From Barnesiella propionica (GTDB taxonomy: Bacteria; Bacteroidota; Bacteroidia; Bacteroidales; Barnesiellaceae): a DNA stretch of 64,000 nt. The notes below the pieces were generated by a model. That model had not been told where the DNA came from. It did no database searches and was given only the letters and a program-made list of their open reading frames with translations. The DNA is taken from contig NZ_JAOQJK010000006.1 in assembly GCF_025567045.1 (NCBI RefSeq), positions 1 through 64,000 of the forward strand, read 5' to 3'. This document shows positions 29,954-40,021 of this stretch, piece after piece. Every line of letters begins with the position of its first letter. The first letter of the stretch is position 1. The position numbers were made by a program, and so were the translations under genes.

Positions 29954-31618
29954 TTACAGAAAAAACATCAGGATGACCTGTGCGATAATCACGCGCAGGA
30001 ACATGCACACCGGATATACCGTAGCATAGGAAACCGAAGGATTATCTCCTTCTATCGTATCATTGGCATAATCGAGCGCCATCGGATTGGCCATACTGCC
30101 GCATAGCATTCCCGATACGGAACCGAAATCGAGTTTATTGATTTTCAATGCCCACAAGGCCATAATAACCACAGGAACAAAAGTGATAGAAAAACCCAGT
30201 AAAATCCAAAGCAGGCCTTCGGGACGCACTACGGTTTCGAAAAAATGAGCACCGGCATCCAGTCCCAGACAAGCCAGATACATAGATATACCCAAAGCCC
30301 GTAACATAAGATTGGCACTCCGGGTCGTATAAGTAATCATATGTAAGCGGGGACCGAATGTCCCTATCAAAATACCTACGATAATAGGGCCTCCCGCCAG
30401 GCCGAGACGAACCGGTACGCTTATGCCCGGTATGCTGAAAGGAACCGCTCCTACGGCAAGCCCCAGTATAATACCTACAAAAACCGATATAAGGTTCGGT
30501 TCGTTCAGGCTTTTCACCGCATTCCCGAGTATCTTAGATACATTTTGAATAGCAGCCGCTTCTCCCACAACAGTCAGCCGGTCGCCCATCTGAAGTGTCA
30601 GATCCGGGGTCGCCAGCAATTGTACCCCCGAGCGGTATACCCGGCTTATATTGATGCCGTAATGATTGCGCAGCCTCAACGAGCTTAATTTTTTTCCATT
30701 TATTTCAGGCCTTGTCACCACGATACGCTGTGAGATCAACTGACTGTCTATGGCATTCCAGTCTATACTATCTGTATTCCAGTCTTTTTCCTCATGCTCT
30801 CCGAAAATAACGGTCAAAGCGCTGACATCCTTTTCGGACGTCGTGATTACAAGCAATTTATCACCTTTACGCAAAGTCATTTCGGAAGTAGGAATACTCA
30901 CTTTACCGTCACGCCACAACCGGGATATAACAAATTTATGCGTAGTAAGATGTGCTACATCACGAATGCTTCTTCCGTATATAGCCGGATTGGTTATCTG
31001 GAAACTTACGATATAAGCCTGGTTCTTATGCTCTTTATCCGGATTAGGAAGGTCGGAAGGACGAACGAATATCTTGCGTACAAACGCTATTGCCAGGATA
31101 ACTCCTACGACGCCTAACGGATAGGCGACCGCACAACTAAGGGCCGGCCCGCTTACAGGTAATCCGAATTGCTTCATAGCCTGCTGGGCGGCTCCCAATG
31201 CAGGTGTATTGGTAGTCGCTCCGCACAAAAGACCTACCATATCAGGCATACTGACTCCTGTAGTCAGATGAAATATAACCGTCATCAACGTACCCAGAAA
31301 AACTACGCCTAACGCTAATTCTACCAGACGTACTCCTCCGGAGCGGAATGAACTGAAAAAGCCCGGACCGACCTGCAGTCCTAATGCGTACACGAACATT
31401 ACCAGACCGAAACTTTCAGCATAATTAAGCATCTGCGTATCAACCGAAAGTCCCAGATGTCCGGCCATAATACCGATAAAGAAGACAAAGGTAACCCCTA
31501 ATGATATACCAAAAATTCGTATCTTTCCCAACCCGAGCCCCAGGGCCGATATAAGGGAAATAACGACGACTGCCTGTAAAGCGGAGTGTTCGCAGAATAA
31601 ACTATATAGCCATTCCAT
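29954..31618 (-). CDS. AAEx-family putative transporter (YidE/YbjL type, two TrkA-C domains)
   Basis: A 554-residue membrane protein with two groups of about five membrane segments flanking a cytosolic region holding two RCK_C domains (about residues 205-375; RKGDKLLVITTSEKDV and QMGDRLTVVGEAAAI). The repeated GATTNTPALGAAQQA and GSMANPMALDYAND motifs, one per half, are diagnostic of the aspartate:alanine exchanger family. The real substrate of the YidE/YbjL branch is unknown. A good -7 box (minus-strand TATCTTTG, 31651-31658) lies 32 bases upstream. Confidence 0.92.
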   Translation of the reverse strand: MEWLYSLFCEHSALQAVVVISLISALGLGLGKIRIFGISLGVTFVFFIGIMAGHLGLSVDTQMLNYAESFGLVMFVYALGLQVGPGFFSSFRSGGVRLVELALGVVFLGTLMTVIFHLTTGVSMPDMVGLLCGATTNTPALGAAQQAMKQFGLPVSGPALSCAVAYPLGVVGVILAIAFVRKIFVRPSDLPNPDKEHKNQAYIVSFQITNPAIYGRSIRDVAHLTTHKFVISRLWRDGKVSIPTSEMTLRKGDKLLVITTSEKDVSALTVIFGEHEEKDWNTDSIDWNAIDSQLISQRIVVTRPEINGKKLSSLRLRNHYGINISRVYRSGVQLLATPDLTLQMGDRLTVVGEAAAIQNVSKILGNAVKSLNEPNLISVFVGIILGLAVGAVPFSIPGISVPVRLGLAGGPIIVGILIGTFGPRLHMITYTTRSANLMLRALGISMYLACLGLDAGAHFFETVVRPEGLLWILLGFSITFVPVVIMALWALKINKLDFGSVSGMLCGSMANPMALDYANDTIEGDNPSVSYATVYPVCMFLRVIIAQVILMFFL

Positions 31619-31864
31619 GTTCTATTCGTTTCGGTTTTCGTTTTGAACGGCAAAGATAGGAACAAAATCCGTAAGTATTCCAACCATACGCTACGAAAAA
31701 GCCTGTAATGATAGAAAACCAAATACCAGAACTTCGGAACGAGTTATCTTTAATCTGCATTTTGTCTGTCGCAGACTCTAAAAACACATAAAAAATAAAA
31801 CCGGTCCGTATTTGCAAAATCAGGATAAAACCGTTATTTTGCAAACTGAAAAAGAGAGAGATAT

Positions 31865-32392
31865 ATGAACACGTTCACAGCCATCGATTTTGAAACAGCT
31901 ACCGGGTATATGGACAGCGCTTGTGCAATAGGTATAATAACAGTGGAAAACGGCAGGATCACAGACGAATATCATACGCTCATACAGCCTCCCGAAAACA
32001 TATATTGGAATTCAAATATCAAAGTACATGGAATCACTCCGGAAATGACACAGCATTCTCCCGGCTTCCATGCTATATACCCCGATATAAAAGAACGCTT
32101 GTACGGTCGAACTGTTGTGGCTCACAACGAATCTTTCGACCGCACTGTCCTAAAAAAAACCATGCGCATGTATCAACTCGATTACGACGAACTGATGATC
32201 GCAGAAAAATGGCAATGTACATGCCGGATATACCGTTCTATAGGCTTCAAACCGGCAACATTGAACGCCTGCTGTGAAAAAATGAACATACCCCTGAATC
32301 ATCACGAAGCCCTTTCGGACGCACGCGGATGTGCCCTGCTTTATCTGGAATACCTGGAAAAACAAATTATGAAAACTTCAAATAACTCATGA
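31865..32392 (+). CDS. DnaQ-like 3'-5' exonuclease (DEDDh)
   Basis: A 175-residue single-domain nuclease. The metal-binding set is complete: Asp8 and Glu10 in AIDFETATG, Asp92 in AHNESFDRTVL, and His147/Asp152 in HHEALSDARGC. It resembles the epsilon proofreading subunit but is a stand-alone copy, like many small exonucleases that trim DNA or RNA ends. Its stop overlaps the ATG of the next gene by 4 bases, so the two are cotranscribed even though their functions are not obviously linked. Confidence 0.92.
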   Translation: MNTFTAIDFETATGYMDSACAIGIITVENGRITDEYHTLIQPPENIYWNSNIKVHGITPEMTQHSPGFHAIYPDIKERLYGRTVVAHNESFDRTVLKKTMRMYQLDYDELMIAEKWQCTCRIYRSIGFKPATLNACCEKMNIPLNHHEALSDARGCALLYLEYLEKQIMKTSNNS

Positions 32393-33675
32393 ACCGGAAG
32401 GAAAGAACAAAGATTATCGAACTCGTCCGCCAGGAAGTCGTACCGGCAATAGGTTGTACCGAACCCGTCGCTGTCGCTCTGGGCGTTGCCAAGGCAACCG
32501 AAATTCTGGGAAACCAACCGGAACATATCCATGTCTATTTAAGTGCCAATATTCTGAAAAACGCCATGGGAGTTGGTATTCCGGGTACCGGTATGATAGG
32601 ACTGCCTATCGCAGTGGCTTTAGGGGCTCTTATCGGCAAATCGGCCTATAAGCTGGAAGTTCTCAAAGAATGTACACCCGAAGCCGTAGAAAAAGGGAAA
32701 CGATATTTAGAAGAAAAACGTATCGATATAAAACTTAAATATAACACTGAAGAAAAACTTTATATAGAAACCATATGTGAACACGGACAGGATAAAAGCC
32801 GTACAGTTATCACGGGAACTCATACCCACTTCACTCATATGAGTCTGAACGATAAAATCCTGCTGGAAGAAAACGAAGGCCATACCCTTAAAAATACGGA
32901 AGTAAAACAGGAACTTACATTAAAGAAGATATATGATTTTTCTATGAATACACCTCTGGAAGAAATATCTTTTATCCTGGAAACAGCACACCTGAACAAG
33001 GCCGCTGCTGAACAATCTTTTTGCGGAACATACGGACACCAGTTGGGTAAAACGATGAAAGGAAAATATGAACGACTCATTATGGGTGACAGTGTTTTTT
33101 CACATATCCTTTCTTACACGTCTGCCGCCTGCGACGCCCGCATGGCAGGAGCCATGATACCCGTCATGAGCAATTCGGGCAGCGGCAACCAGGGTATTGC
33201 GGCGACTCTACCCGTGACTATCTATGCCGAAGAAACTCACAAAAGTGAAGAAGAACTCATACGCGGACTTATGCTCAGCCATCTGACCGTTATTTATATT
33301 AAACAAAGCCTGGGATGTTTGTCCGCCTTATGTGGTTGCGTAGTGGCTGCAACCGGTTCAAGTTGCGGTATCACCTATCTGATGGGAGGAAACTATACCC
33401 AGATATCCTATGCCGTTAAAAATATGATCGCCAATCTCACCGGCATGATATGCGACGGAGCCAAACCCAGCTGCGCATTAAAATTGAGCAGCGGAGTTTC
33501 CACGGCTGTATTATCGGCTATCATGGCTATGGAGAATAAGTTCGTCACTTCGGTAGAAGGTATTATCGACGAAGACGTAGATCAGTGCATCCGGAATCTC
33601 ACACTCATAGGCTCTAACGGAATGAATGAAACAGATCGTCTGGTTCTGGACATTATGACTCATAAAAATTCCTGA
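32389..33675 (+). CDS. L-cysteine desulfidase-like protein (CyuA/YhaM, UPF0597)
   Basis: A 428-residue protein of the serine-dehydratase-alpha-related UPF0597 family. CyuA-type members break L-cysteine down to pyruvate, ammonia and sulfide with an oxygen-labile [4Fe-4S] cluster. Likely cluster cysteines are Cys23 in AIGCTEPVA and those in SLGCLSALCGCVVA and ICDGAKPSCALK. The glycine-serine loops SNSGSGNQGI and GSSCGITYLMGG match the family. It is coupled by a 4-base overlap to the exonuclease gene. A fumarase- or serine-dehydratase-like activity is an alternative. Confidence 0.87.
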   Translation: MNRKERTKIIELVRQEVVPAIGCTEPVAVALGVAKATEILGNQPEHIHVYLSANILKNAMGVGIPGTGMIGLPIAVALGALIGKSAYKLEVLKECTPEAVEKGKRYLEEKRIDIKLKYNTEEKLYIETICEHGQDKSRTVITGTHTHFTHMSLNDKILLEENEGHTLKNTEVKQELTLKKIYDFSMNTPLEEISFILETAHLNKAAAEQSFCGTYGHQLGKTMKGKYERLIMGDSVFSHILSYTSAACDARMAGAMIPVMSNSGSGNQGIAATLPVTIYAEETHKSEEELIRGLMLSHLTVIYIKQSLGCLSALCGCVVAATGSSCGITYLMGGNYTQISYAVKNMIANLTGMICDGAKPSCALKLSSGVSTAVLSAIMAMENKFVTSVEGIIDEDVDQCIRNLTLIGSNGMNETDRLVLDIMTHKNS

Positions 33676-34019
33676 TACCCGGGAAAACTAAAAATTCATT
33701 GATTTCCCGGTTGGAGACCTCCTGTATATTTACTTCTCTGAATGCAGGTGTTTATCATCACCAAAAATGAAATTCATAAATTATATATACAATATATAAT
33801 AAAAGAAAAATAAATTATTACAACATATTTTAAAAATTCACAATACTAATTTACAACAAAAACAATAGATTATTTTTCCTGTCAATAACCTATATTTATT
33901 CTGTTTTATCATTTTTTTAATCTATCTTCTTTAAACTCGGAAAGTTATATTCAAACCATTAAAAAACAATAAACACATCCCGAAAAATTTCATTCATTTT
34001 ATATTTTATCCAATATTTT

Positions 34020-34050
34020 TTTGTTACAATAAAATGTTTTTTTAATTTTA
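34020..34050 (+). promoter_or_regulatory. Promoter of the secreted propeller/amidase pair
   Basis: TTTG at 34020-34023 is followed after 19 bases by TAATTTTA (34043-34050), one mismatch from TAnnTTTG. This implies a leader of about 140 bases before the ATG at 34197. In the rest of the 521-base gap 33676-34196, I see only a weak 8-base hairpin after the desulfidase gene (33679-33686 with 33703-33710) and AT-rich DNA. Confidence 0.45.
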
Positions 34051-34196
34051 CCACGCATTAATCTTAAACTATAGAGCATTATTAATCAAGGGTACAGAAG
34101 CTTATGAGAGAAATAGATTCGTCATTCTATATACACTTTGAAAAATATATTATTAATATCAAATTAACCCAATTACTAATTTTAAATCTAGACTGC

Positions 34197-35117
34197 ATGA
34201 AAAAAGTACTTTTCGCATTTGCAATTTGCTTCAGTTCTATTGGATTTGCGCAGGTAATTGATGTAGCTTCTGTCAAAGAAGTGAACATCCCGGCTAACAT
34301 AAGTGCCGGATTTTCCACAATCAGTCCCAATGGTGATTATCTGTTGGTAACTGATTTCGGTAAAAAAGGACTTCATAGGTACGACCTGTCTACCGGTGAG
34401 GTAAAAACTATCTCATCCGCTCCCGGAGCCGGATATGATGTAAAAATCATGGACGACGGCAATACTGTCGTATATAGAGAAGCGTCCTTTACGAAGGATA
34501 ACCTGAGAAAAACAACCCTGAAATCGGCAAATCTGAACACCGGAGCTAAATCCACTATCGTTAAAGCGACCCGCGATTTACAAGGTGTTACGGCCAAAGA
34601 CGGAGCTGTTTATACTGTTGAGAACGGAAAACTGGCATCCAAAGCTGTTACTTCCAAACAAAGAGGGGTATCTTCTACACCGGTTATGTCCATTAACAAC
34701 GGACAGCTTATGATGACCCGGAACGGACAAACTAAAACGTTCTCTCCCAACGGAACAAATGTTCGTTACATTTGGCCGTCCGTTTCGCCTGACGGAACGA
34801 AAGTCCTCTATTATGTAACAGGTGTGGGCGCGTATGTATGTAACCTCGACGGTTCCAACATTACTTCTTTAGGAATCGTTCGCGCCCCGAAATGGTATAA
34901 CAATGGCATTATCATCGGGATGAACGATAAAGACGGCGAATACGACACGATAGAATCTTCTATCGTAGCGGTAACTGCCGACGGAAAAACCCGCCAGACT
35001 CTTACCGGTCCTTCCGTAATCGCCATGTATCCTACCGCATCGGCAAAAGGAGATAAAATCTCTTTTACCACTCCTGTAGGTAAAACTTATATCATTAACG
35101 TAAACGTCAAAAAATAA
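34197..35117 (+). CDS. Secreted TolB-like beta-propeller protein
   Basis: A 306-residue protein. The start at 34197 is chosen because it opens a classic signal peptide, MKKVLFAFAICFSSIGFAQ; an earlier in-frame ATG at 34104 would bury it. The mature part repeats propeller-blade motifs of the PD40/TolB type: ISPNGDYLLVTDFGKKGLHRYDL, then VSPDGTKVLYYVTGVGAYVCNLDGS. It is probably periplasmic or on the outer face. It is 5 bases upstream of a giant secreted amidase and surely cotranscribed, so it may help bind or position the same wall substrate; that role is inference. Confidence 0.82.
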   Translation: MKKVLFAFAICFSSIGFAQVIDVASVKEVNIPANISAGFSTISPNGDYLLVTDFGKKGLHRYDLSTGEVKTISSAPGAGYDVKIMDDGNTVVYREASFTKDNLRKTTLKSANLNTGAKSTIVKATRDLQGVTAKDGAVYTVENGKLASKAVTSKQRGVSSTPVMSINNGQLMMTRNGQTKTFSPNGTNVRYIWPSVSPDGTKVLYYVTGVGAYVCNLDGSNITSLGIVRAPKWYNNGIIIGMNDKDGEYDTIESSIVAVTADGKTRQTLTGPSVIAMYPTASAKGDKISFTTPVGKTYIINVNVKK

Positions 35118-35122
35118 CAGCT

Positions 35123-38100
35123 ATGAGGAAACTATTTATTTCAGCAATTGCCTTGGTCATGGCTGCAGGTAGCCTTGGTGCCAAGAATCTTGACGAAGCA
35201 AGAATATACCTGAACCCGGGGCACGGCAGTTGGGGACCTAACGACCGCCCGATGGCTACTATCCCCTACCCGAACCTGGCAGAGACCGGAATGCCTGATA
35301 CATGCGGTTTCTATGAATCCAATACTAACCTGTGGAAGGTACTGAAGCTCGGTAAGACATTGGAAAAAATGGGCGCAAGACACGAGAATATCATGTACTC
35401 CCGTACTGCAAACGGACCGTTCCCTTACGTTAAAGGAGCTGCCGACGCAGAAAAATATAACCGTAACCTGAGCGAGATATGCGAAGAAGTAGATGCAAAC
35501 AATATGGACTTCTTCCTGTCGGTTCACTCCAATGCCGCCAGTGAGGGTACGAACACAAACTACCCGCTTTTCCTGTATCGCGGCTATGACAGTCATGCCG
35601 ATGAATATGCGCAAAGCAGCTATGAAAAAGCTACTACAGTGTGGCCTTATCTCAAGAGCAACGAGCTCGATCCGATGACGGCTTATGCAACCTCGATGAA
35701 CATACGCGGAGATATCGATTTTTATCATGATTCATCCGATCGCACAGGCAGCAACGGAGTAACTTATACCGGTTATCTGGGCGTACTGAAACACGGATGC
35801 CCGGGATTCCTGAGCGAAGGATATTTTCACACATACCAACCGGCCCGCCACCGTGCTCTGAACAGCGACTATTGCGGACAAGAAGGTATAAGATATGCCC
35901 GGGGCATAGCCAAATATTTCGGTGCTACGGGTGAAAATACCGGTTATATCATGGGGTATGTAAAAGACCTGCATGAAAAGATCGATAATCCTTTGTTCAA
36001 ATATTCTGTTGGTTCCGACGATCAATGGCTTCCTATCAACGGAGCTACTGTTGAACTCTACAAGAACGGAACCAAAGTGGATACTTATAATGTGGATAAC
36101 AATTATAACGGTATCTTCGTATTTGAAAACCTGGAACCGGGGGAATATACCCTCAACTATATCGCTAACGAATACAAAGCTCCGGGCGAAGACTATACCA
36201 AGCCGGTTACCGTTAAAGCGAACGAAACGACTTATGTAAAAGCATTTCTCGAATCGGAAAATTATGTTCCTCCCGTACCCGATCCTATAACTTATTATAA
36301 CTATCCCGATCCTGTACAGGACGGATACCTTTTACCCGCAACGCAATACAACATGACAACGGCGTTCGACGGCAACGCTATCGATGTACTTGCCGATAAA
36401 ACCGTACGTCGTTCCATCCTTCGCGGCGATTCTTTATACGTGCTTGCTGTAGATGCGCAAAAAGCTCCGTATATTTATATCATCAATCCGGAAACACAGG
36501 CAGTTATCAAGACGCTCAATACAACCGGGACACAAGGCGGTATATACGCAATTTCCGACATAACCTTTACAGCAGACAACGTACTCATCGGCTGTAACAT
36601 GGAAGAAACCCAGTTTACTCCTGCCGGAACATTCCGCGTTTACAAATGGAATGATCTGGACGCTGCTCCCGCCGTATGGTTTACTTCTCAAAAGAGCGGT
36701 AATTTCAATAATGCAAATACCGGACAAACGATCGCTTACACCGGCACATCTAAGAACGGTAAACTTATCACGTCTGCCGTTACTACCGGTTCTTCTCTCC
36801 AGGTACGCGTCCTTATATATACAATTGAGGACGGTGTGAATACCGTCGACGTACGTAACCAGAATGCAAACGAATACACTGCCGTACTGTGGGGTACCGA
36901 TTTCTCTTTCACCGTATCGCCGCGCGCCGATGATAACATTATCGTAGACGGTTCCAATACTACGCCTATCGAGTTCAAAACTTCTCCGGCCGACGTAGCT
37001 CCCATGGAAAAAGTAGGAGACTGGAACAATGCCGAACTGATTGCGACCTCCACAGGGGCTAATTACTTCAAATATGGTAAACATGCCTTAATGGTAGTTC
37101 CGTCCAATACGAAAGAAGCTGAGGAAAATGCAGGATTCTACAACACAGGCATTAAGCTGTTCGATATCACCAACGGACTGGATAATGCTATTTCCATCGA
37201 AATAGAAGGACCGGATTTCAATGCAGTTCACGGAGTAAACTACACGATGGGAGCCGCTAAGGTAGAAAACGCCGACATCAGTTTATACCTGGTAAATGCA
37301 GGCGCCACTACAAAAATGGCTAAATACACGACCAAATCCGTAGCTCAGCCGGTAGTTAAAGGTGTGTATGCTTACGGACTTTCCGTAGAATCGACAGCCG
37401 ATGCTTACACATTCAAGTTTACAGCCAACGACAACGCCCATAACGGAGCGATCATATTTACCGATGCTGTAACCGGAAAAGAAGCAGGCAGCAAATCGTT
37501 TGCTCCTGTAAAAGGTGAGAACTCCGTAACAGTAAACAAAAACGAGTTGCCTTACGGTAATAAGCTGAACTGGGCGGTTCGTTTGGAAGGCAATGCCATA
37601 CCGACAATTGCTAAACTGAACGAAAAATCCGATGCTTATAAACTGGTACGTGGAACCGGTGTCGTAGTGGATAATTCTCCCGAATCGGACTATTTCGGAA
37701 GAATCTATGTCAATAATTATGATAAAAGCAATGGTGCAAATTCCGGTATTTTCGCTTTCAACGCAGACTGGACACCGATCAACACCGTAGCTTACGGAAG
37801 CTCATACCTGGGAACCAACTATCGTATAGGTATAGGTCCTGACGGTAAAGTGTACATACCGGACTGGTCCGATCCTAATTCCGGTATTTATATCGCCGAC
37901 CCGGCTAATCTGGAAGGAGAATTCCTGAACCTGTTCCGCAACAATACCCGTGACGGGAACGGTCTATTTACCAATACCAACGGTGTAGCTGTCGGTGGTT
38001 CTTCTCCGGGCGTTTATGTTCTCGGAACCGGTGAAAATACCACATTGTACTGCTATAGCGAAGATATTATCGTCAACGGTAACGGAAATAACGTAGTTAC

Positions 38101-39130
38101 TTATAATATAGGAACCGACAAAAATGCCTGGGACGAAGCACCCAATAAGGTTTATCCTATCGGCAAATTGCAAGCTAATACCAACGGTAATATTATCGCC
38201 GACGAAAACGGCGGTGTATGGGTAGCACAAACGCGTAGCTCCGGAAACAACACGGATGCCGTACCGGTTCTTATCTATGTAAACGCCGAAGGCAACGTGG
38301 TTTACAATTCAGGTATTTCTCTGGCTGCAGAACTGAACGGATGCTGGGGTTCCGGTTTCACGATCACGAACGATGGAAAGACCCTGATCATCAACAACGA
38401 AGTAAATGAATTCATGTTCTTCGATCTTACCTGGAACGAAGGTGTGCCTGTACTGACTTACAAATACAAATACAAACATGACATAGGAGAAGGTTCAGGC
38501 AATATTTACCAAATGACATGCGATGCAGCCGGAAACTTGTATGCCGTAGGCGCTTATCTGGGTATTTATTCTTTGCCTACAAGCGAGAACCAGACGACAG
38601 TACCTGCCAAGAAATCTATGGCTATCGAGGGACGGACCGTAACCGCCGTTGCCCCGACTAATGCTGCAGCTGTTGAAAATGAAGACGGAACCGTTACTCT
38701 TACCTGGGATGCACCTGTTACCGATCTCGAGTACACTTATAACCTGTACCTCGATAACGAGAAAGTAGGAACTGCCGAAGCTACAGCCACTTCTTATGAT
38801 TTCGCAGCACCCGGCGCCGGTAGACATGTATTCGGAGTAACAGCCGTTTACATAGGAGAAAACGAATCGGAAGCCGCAACTTCCACATTAGATACATCTT
38901 TAGAGGATAATATCGTTGCTAATACCAAAGTCAGCGCATATCCTAATCCTGTTAAAGATATGATCCATATCAACGCTCCTGAAGAAATCGTTATTGTACG
39001 CATATTCAGTGCTACCGGATCTCTGGTAATGGAAGCCAACAGTGCCAGTGTAGACGTAAGCCGCCTGCCTGCCGGAGTATATCTCCTTAAAGTAAATAAC
39101 CTGAAAACGATACAGATTATTAAGAAGTAA
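35123..39130 (+). CDS. Very large secreted N-acetylmuramoyl-L-alanine amidase-like protein with C-terminal T9SS-type sorting tail
   Basis: A 1335-residue protein with signal peptide MRKLFISAIALVMAAGSLGA. The N-terminal Amidase_3-like domain (about residues 25-260) has the zinc ligands His34 (NPGHGSWG), Glu65 (FYESNTNLW) and His135 (SVHSNAAS), and the catalytic Glu232 (FLSEGYF). A short Cna-B/carboxypeptidase-regulatory-like beta domain follows (about 285-375), then a long beta-propeller-like region (about 400-1160) and a fibronectin III-like domain (about 1185-1260). The last 65 residues, with YPNPVKD and LPAGVYLLKV before a basic end, fit a type A T9SS sorting domain. It probably cleaves peptidoglycan stems outside the cell or at its surface. 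The domain combination is unusual. Confidence 0.85.
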   Translation: MRKLFISAIALVMAAGSLGAKNLDEARIYLNPGHGSWGPNDRPMATIPYPNLAETGMPDTCGFYESNTNLWKVLKLGKTLEKMGARHENIMYSRTANGPFPYVKGAADAEKYNRNLSEICEEVDANNMDFFLSVHSNAASEGTNTNYPLFLYRGYDSHADEYAQSSYEKATTVWPYLKSNELDPMTAYATSMNIRGDIDFYHDSSDRTGSNGVTYTGYLGVLKHGCPGFLSEGYFHTYQPARHRALNSDYCGQEGIRYARGIAKYFGATGENTGYIMGYVKDLHEKIDNPLFKYSVGSDDQWLPINGATVELYKNGTKVDTYNVDNNYNGIFVFENLEPGEYTLNYIANEYKAPGEDYTKPVTVKANETTYVKAFLESENYVPPVPDPITYYNYPDPVQDGYLLPATQYNMTTAFDGNAIDVLADKTVRRSILRGDSLYVLAVDAQKAPYIYIINPETQAVIKTLNTTGTQGGIYAISDITFTADNVLIGCNMEETQFTPAGTFRVYKWNDLDAAPAVWFTSQKSGNFNNANTGQTIAYTGTSKNGKLITSAVTTGSSLQVRVLIYTIEDGVNTVDVRNQNANEYTAVLWGTDFSFTVSPRADDNIIVDGSNTTPIEFKTSPADVAPMEKVGDWNNAELIATSTGANYFKYGKHALMVVPSNTKEAEENAGFYNTGIKLFDITNGLDNAISIEIEGPDFNAVHGVNYTMGAAKVENADISLYLVNAGATTKMAKYTTKSVAQPVVKGVYAYGLSVESTADAYTFKFTANDNAHNGAIIFTDAVTGKEAGSKSFAPVKGENSVTVNKNELPYGNKLNWAVRLEGNAIPTIAKLNEKSDAYKLVRGTGVVVDNSPESDYFGRIYVNNYDKSNGANSGIFAFNADWTPINTVAYGSSYLGTNYRIGIGPDGKVYIPDWSDPNSGIYIADPANLEGEFLNLFRNNTRDGNGLFTNTNGVAVGGSSPGVYVLGTGENTTLYCYSEDIIVNGNGNNVVTYNIGTDKNAWDEAPNKVYPIGKLQANTNGNIIADENGGVWVAQTRSSGNNTDAVPVLIYVNAEGNVVYNSGISLAAELNGCWGSGFTITNDGKTLIINNEVNEFMFFDLTWNEGVPVLTYKYKYKHDIGEGSGNIYQMTCDAAGNLYAVGAYLGIYSLPTSENQTTVPAKKSMAIEGRTVTAVAPTNAAAVENEDGTVTLTWDAPVTDLEYTYNLYLDNEKVGTAEATATSYDFAAPGAGRHVFGVTAVYIGENESEAATSTLDTSLEDNIVANTKVSAYPNPVKDMIHINAPEEIVIVRIFSATGSLVMEANSASVDVSRLPAGVYLLKVNNLKTIQIIKK

Positions 39131-39156
39131 TATCTGACATCTATAGGTTCATAATA

Positions 39157-39187
39157 AAAAAGGCACCCGGGATTCGGGTGCCTTTTT
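39157..39187. terminator. Bidirectional terminator between the amidase and META genes
   Basis: AAAAAGGCACCCG (39157-39169) pairs perfectly with 39175-39187 around a 5-base loop and has T runs on both sides. It serves the plus-strand amidase gene and the minus-strand META gene that converge here. Confidence 0.9.
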
Positions 39188-39217
39188 ACATTCAGTATAT
39201 CTGCCGAAGCTGAAAAA

Positions 39218-39670
39218 TCATTGAGCCGTACTGTCTTTTTCCGTTTTTCGGGTAAGGATAATCACCTGCGATCCGTTCTCGTCACATAAGGCGATCCGCC
39301 CCTTTCCGGCATCTTCGAACGATTTTACTTTGTTCAACGCTCCCAATACCTTTCCTTCCGTCTCCATATCGGGACAAGCCATCTGGGTAGTTGCTACAGG
39401 TCCCAGAATGATAACGCCCGGGTTAAGAGAATCTACAGAAAAGGCGCCCATCATCAGGTTACAACCGCTATTCCCGTACAAACGGTCTTCATCCAGATTG
39501 AATCCGATAAAAGGGGCCGGCATATCGCCCGATGAAGTTACAGGAGCACCATCTACCTCGGAAATTATCCATTCTCCTTCCAGGTCTCCGACCGATACGG
39601 ATTTTTTCGAATTACAGGAAAACATCATACACGCACATGCTGCGAGAAGCGAAAACCATACTTTTTTCAT
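39218..39670 (-). CDS. META-domain lipoprotein (HslJ-like)
   Basis: A 150-residue lipoprotein. The ATG at 39670 is used; the longer frame begins with TTG. The signal MKKVWFSLLAACACMMFSC ends in a lipobox with Cys19. The META/HslJ domain follows: LEGEWIISEVDGAPV, PFIGFNLDEDRLYGNSGCNLMMG and TTQMACPDMETEGKVLGAL, all diagnostic. The domain is common in heat-shock and motility-linked lipoproteins, but its ligand is unknown. It probably sits in the outer membrane facing the periplasm. Confidence 0.9.
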   Translation of the reverse strand: MKKVWFSLLAACACMMFSCNSKKSVSVGDLEGEWIISEVDGAPVTSSGDMPAPFIGFNLDEDRLYGNSGCNLMMGAFSVDSLNPGVIILGPVATTQMACPDMETEGKVLGALNKVKSFEDAGKGRIALCDENGSQVIILTRKTEKDSTAQ

Positions 39671-39746
39671 TTCGTTTTTCAATTGAAGTTAAATAATTAT
39701 ATATAAAGAAAAAAGCAGACAATTTGTTCATTGCCTGCTTTCGTTG

Positions 39747-39819
39747 TAGCGATTCCGGGAATCGAACCCGAGTCTCAACCGTGAGAGGGTTGCGTGCTAG
39801 GCCACTACACTAAACCGCC
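39747..39819 (-). tRNA. tRNA-Glu (anticodon CUC)
   Basis: The minus strand folds as a full cloverleaf of 73 bases. Acceptor GGCGGTT pairs with AATCGCT with G-U wobbles; the D arm is GTG/CAC; the anticodon arm is CAACC-CTCTCAC-GGTTG with anticodon CTC; the T arm is TCGGG-TTCGATT-CCCGG; the discriminator is A. CCA is not encoded. The gene lies just left of the toxin island, with its 5' end facing the island. Confidence 0.93.
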
Positions 39820-39967
39820 ATGCGTACTCTCTTGAAAAGCGATGCAAAAATAACAGCTTTCGACGAAACGAACAAGTATTTTTAAAAATATCTGCAAGTA
39901 ATCCGGAAATAATCCTGATTGCAACATAGCACAAGAAAATTTCTTCCATAAAAATTACACGAATAGT

Positions 39968-39997
39968 TTTGTTAATAAAAATAAATAAATATATTTG
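39968..39997 (+). promoter_or_regulatory. Promoter of the toxin island
   Basis: TTTG (39968-39971), an 18-base spacer and TATATTTG (39990-39997) match the Bacteroidota consensus closely. The expected start is about 18 bases before the first ATG of the island at 40022. No other promoter of this quality was seen between here and 46880, so much of the island may be one transcript. Confidence 0.65.
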
Positions 39998-40021
39998 TAA
40001 TACTTATAATTTCAAACCTTG

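Noticed and set aside
31602..31844. An 80-codon minus-strand frame between the AAEx-type transporter and the exonuclease
   Set aside because: It overlaps the transporter start and its probable -7 box, and has no recognisable motif; the gap 31619-31864 looks purely regulatory.
35141..35728. A 195-codon minus-strand frame inside the amidase gene
   Set aside because: The plus strand carries an intact signal peptide and zinc-site motifs over the same bases; the antisense frame shows no motif.
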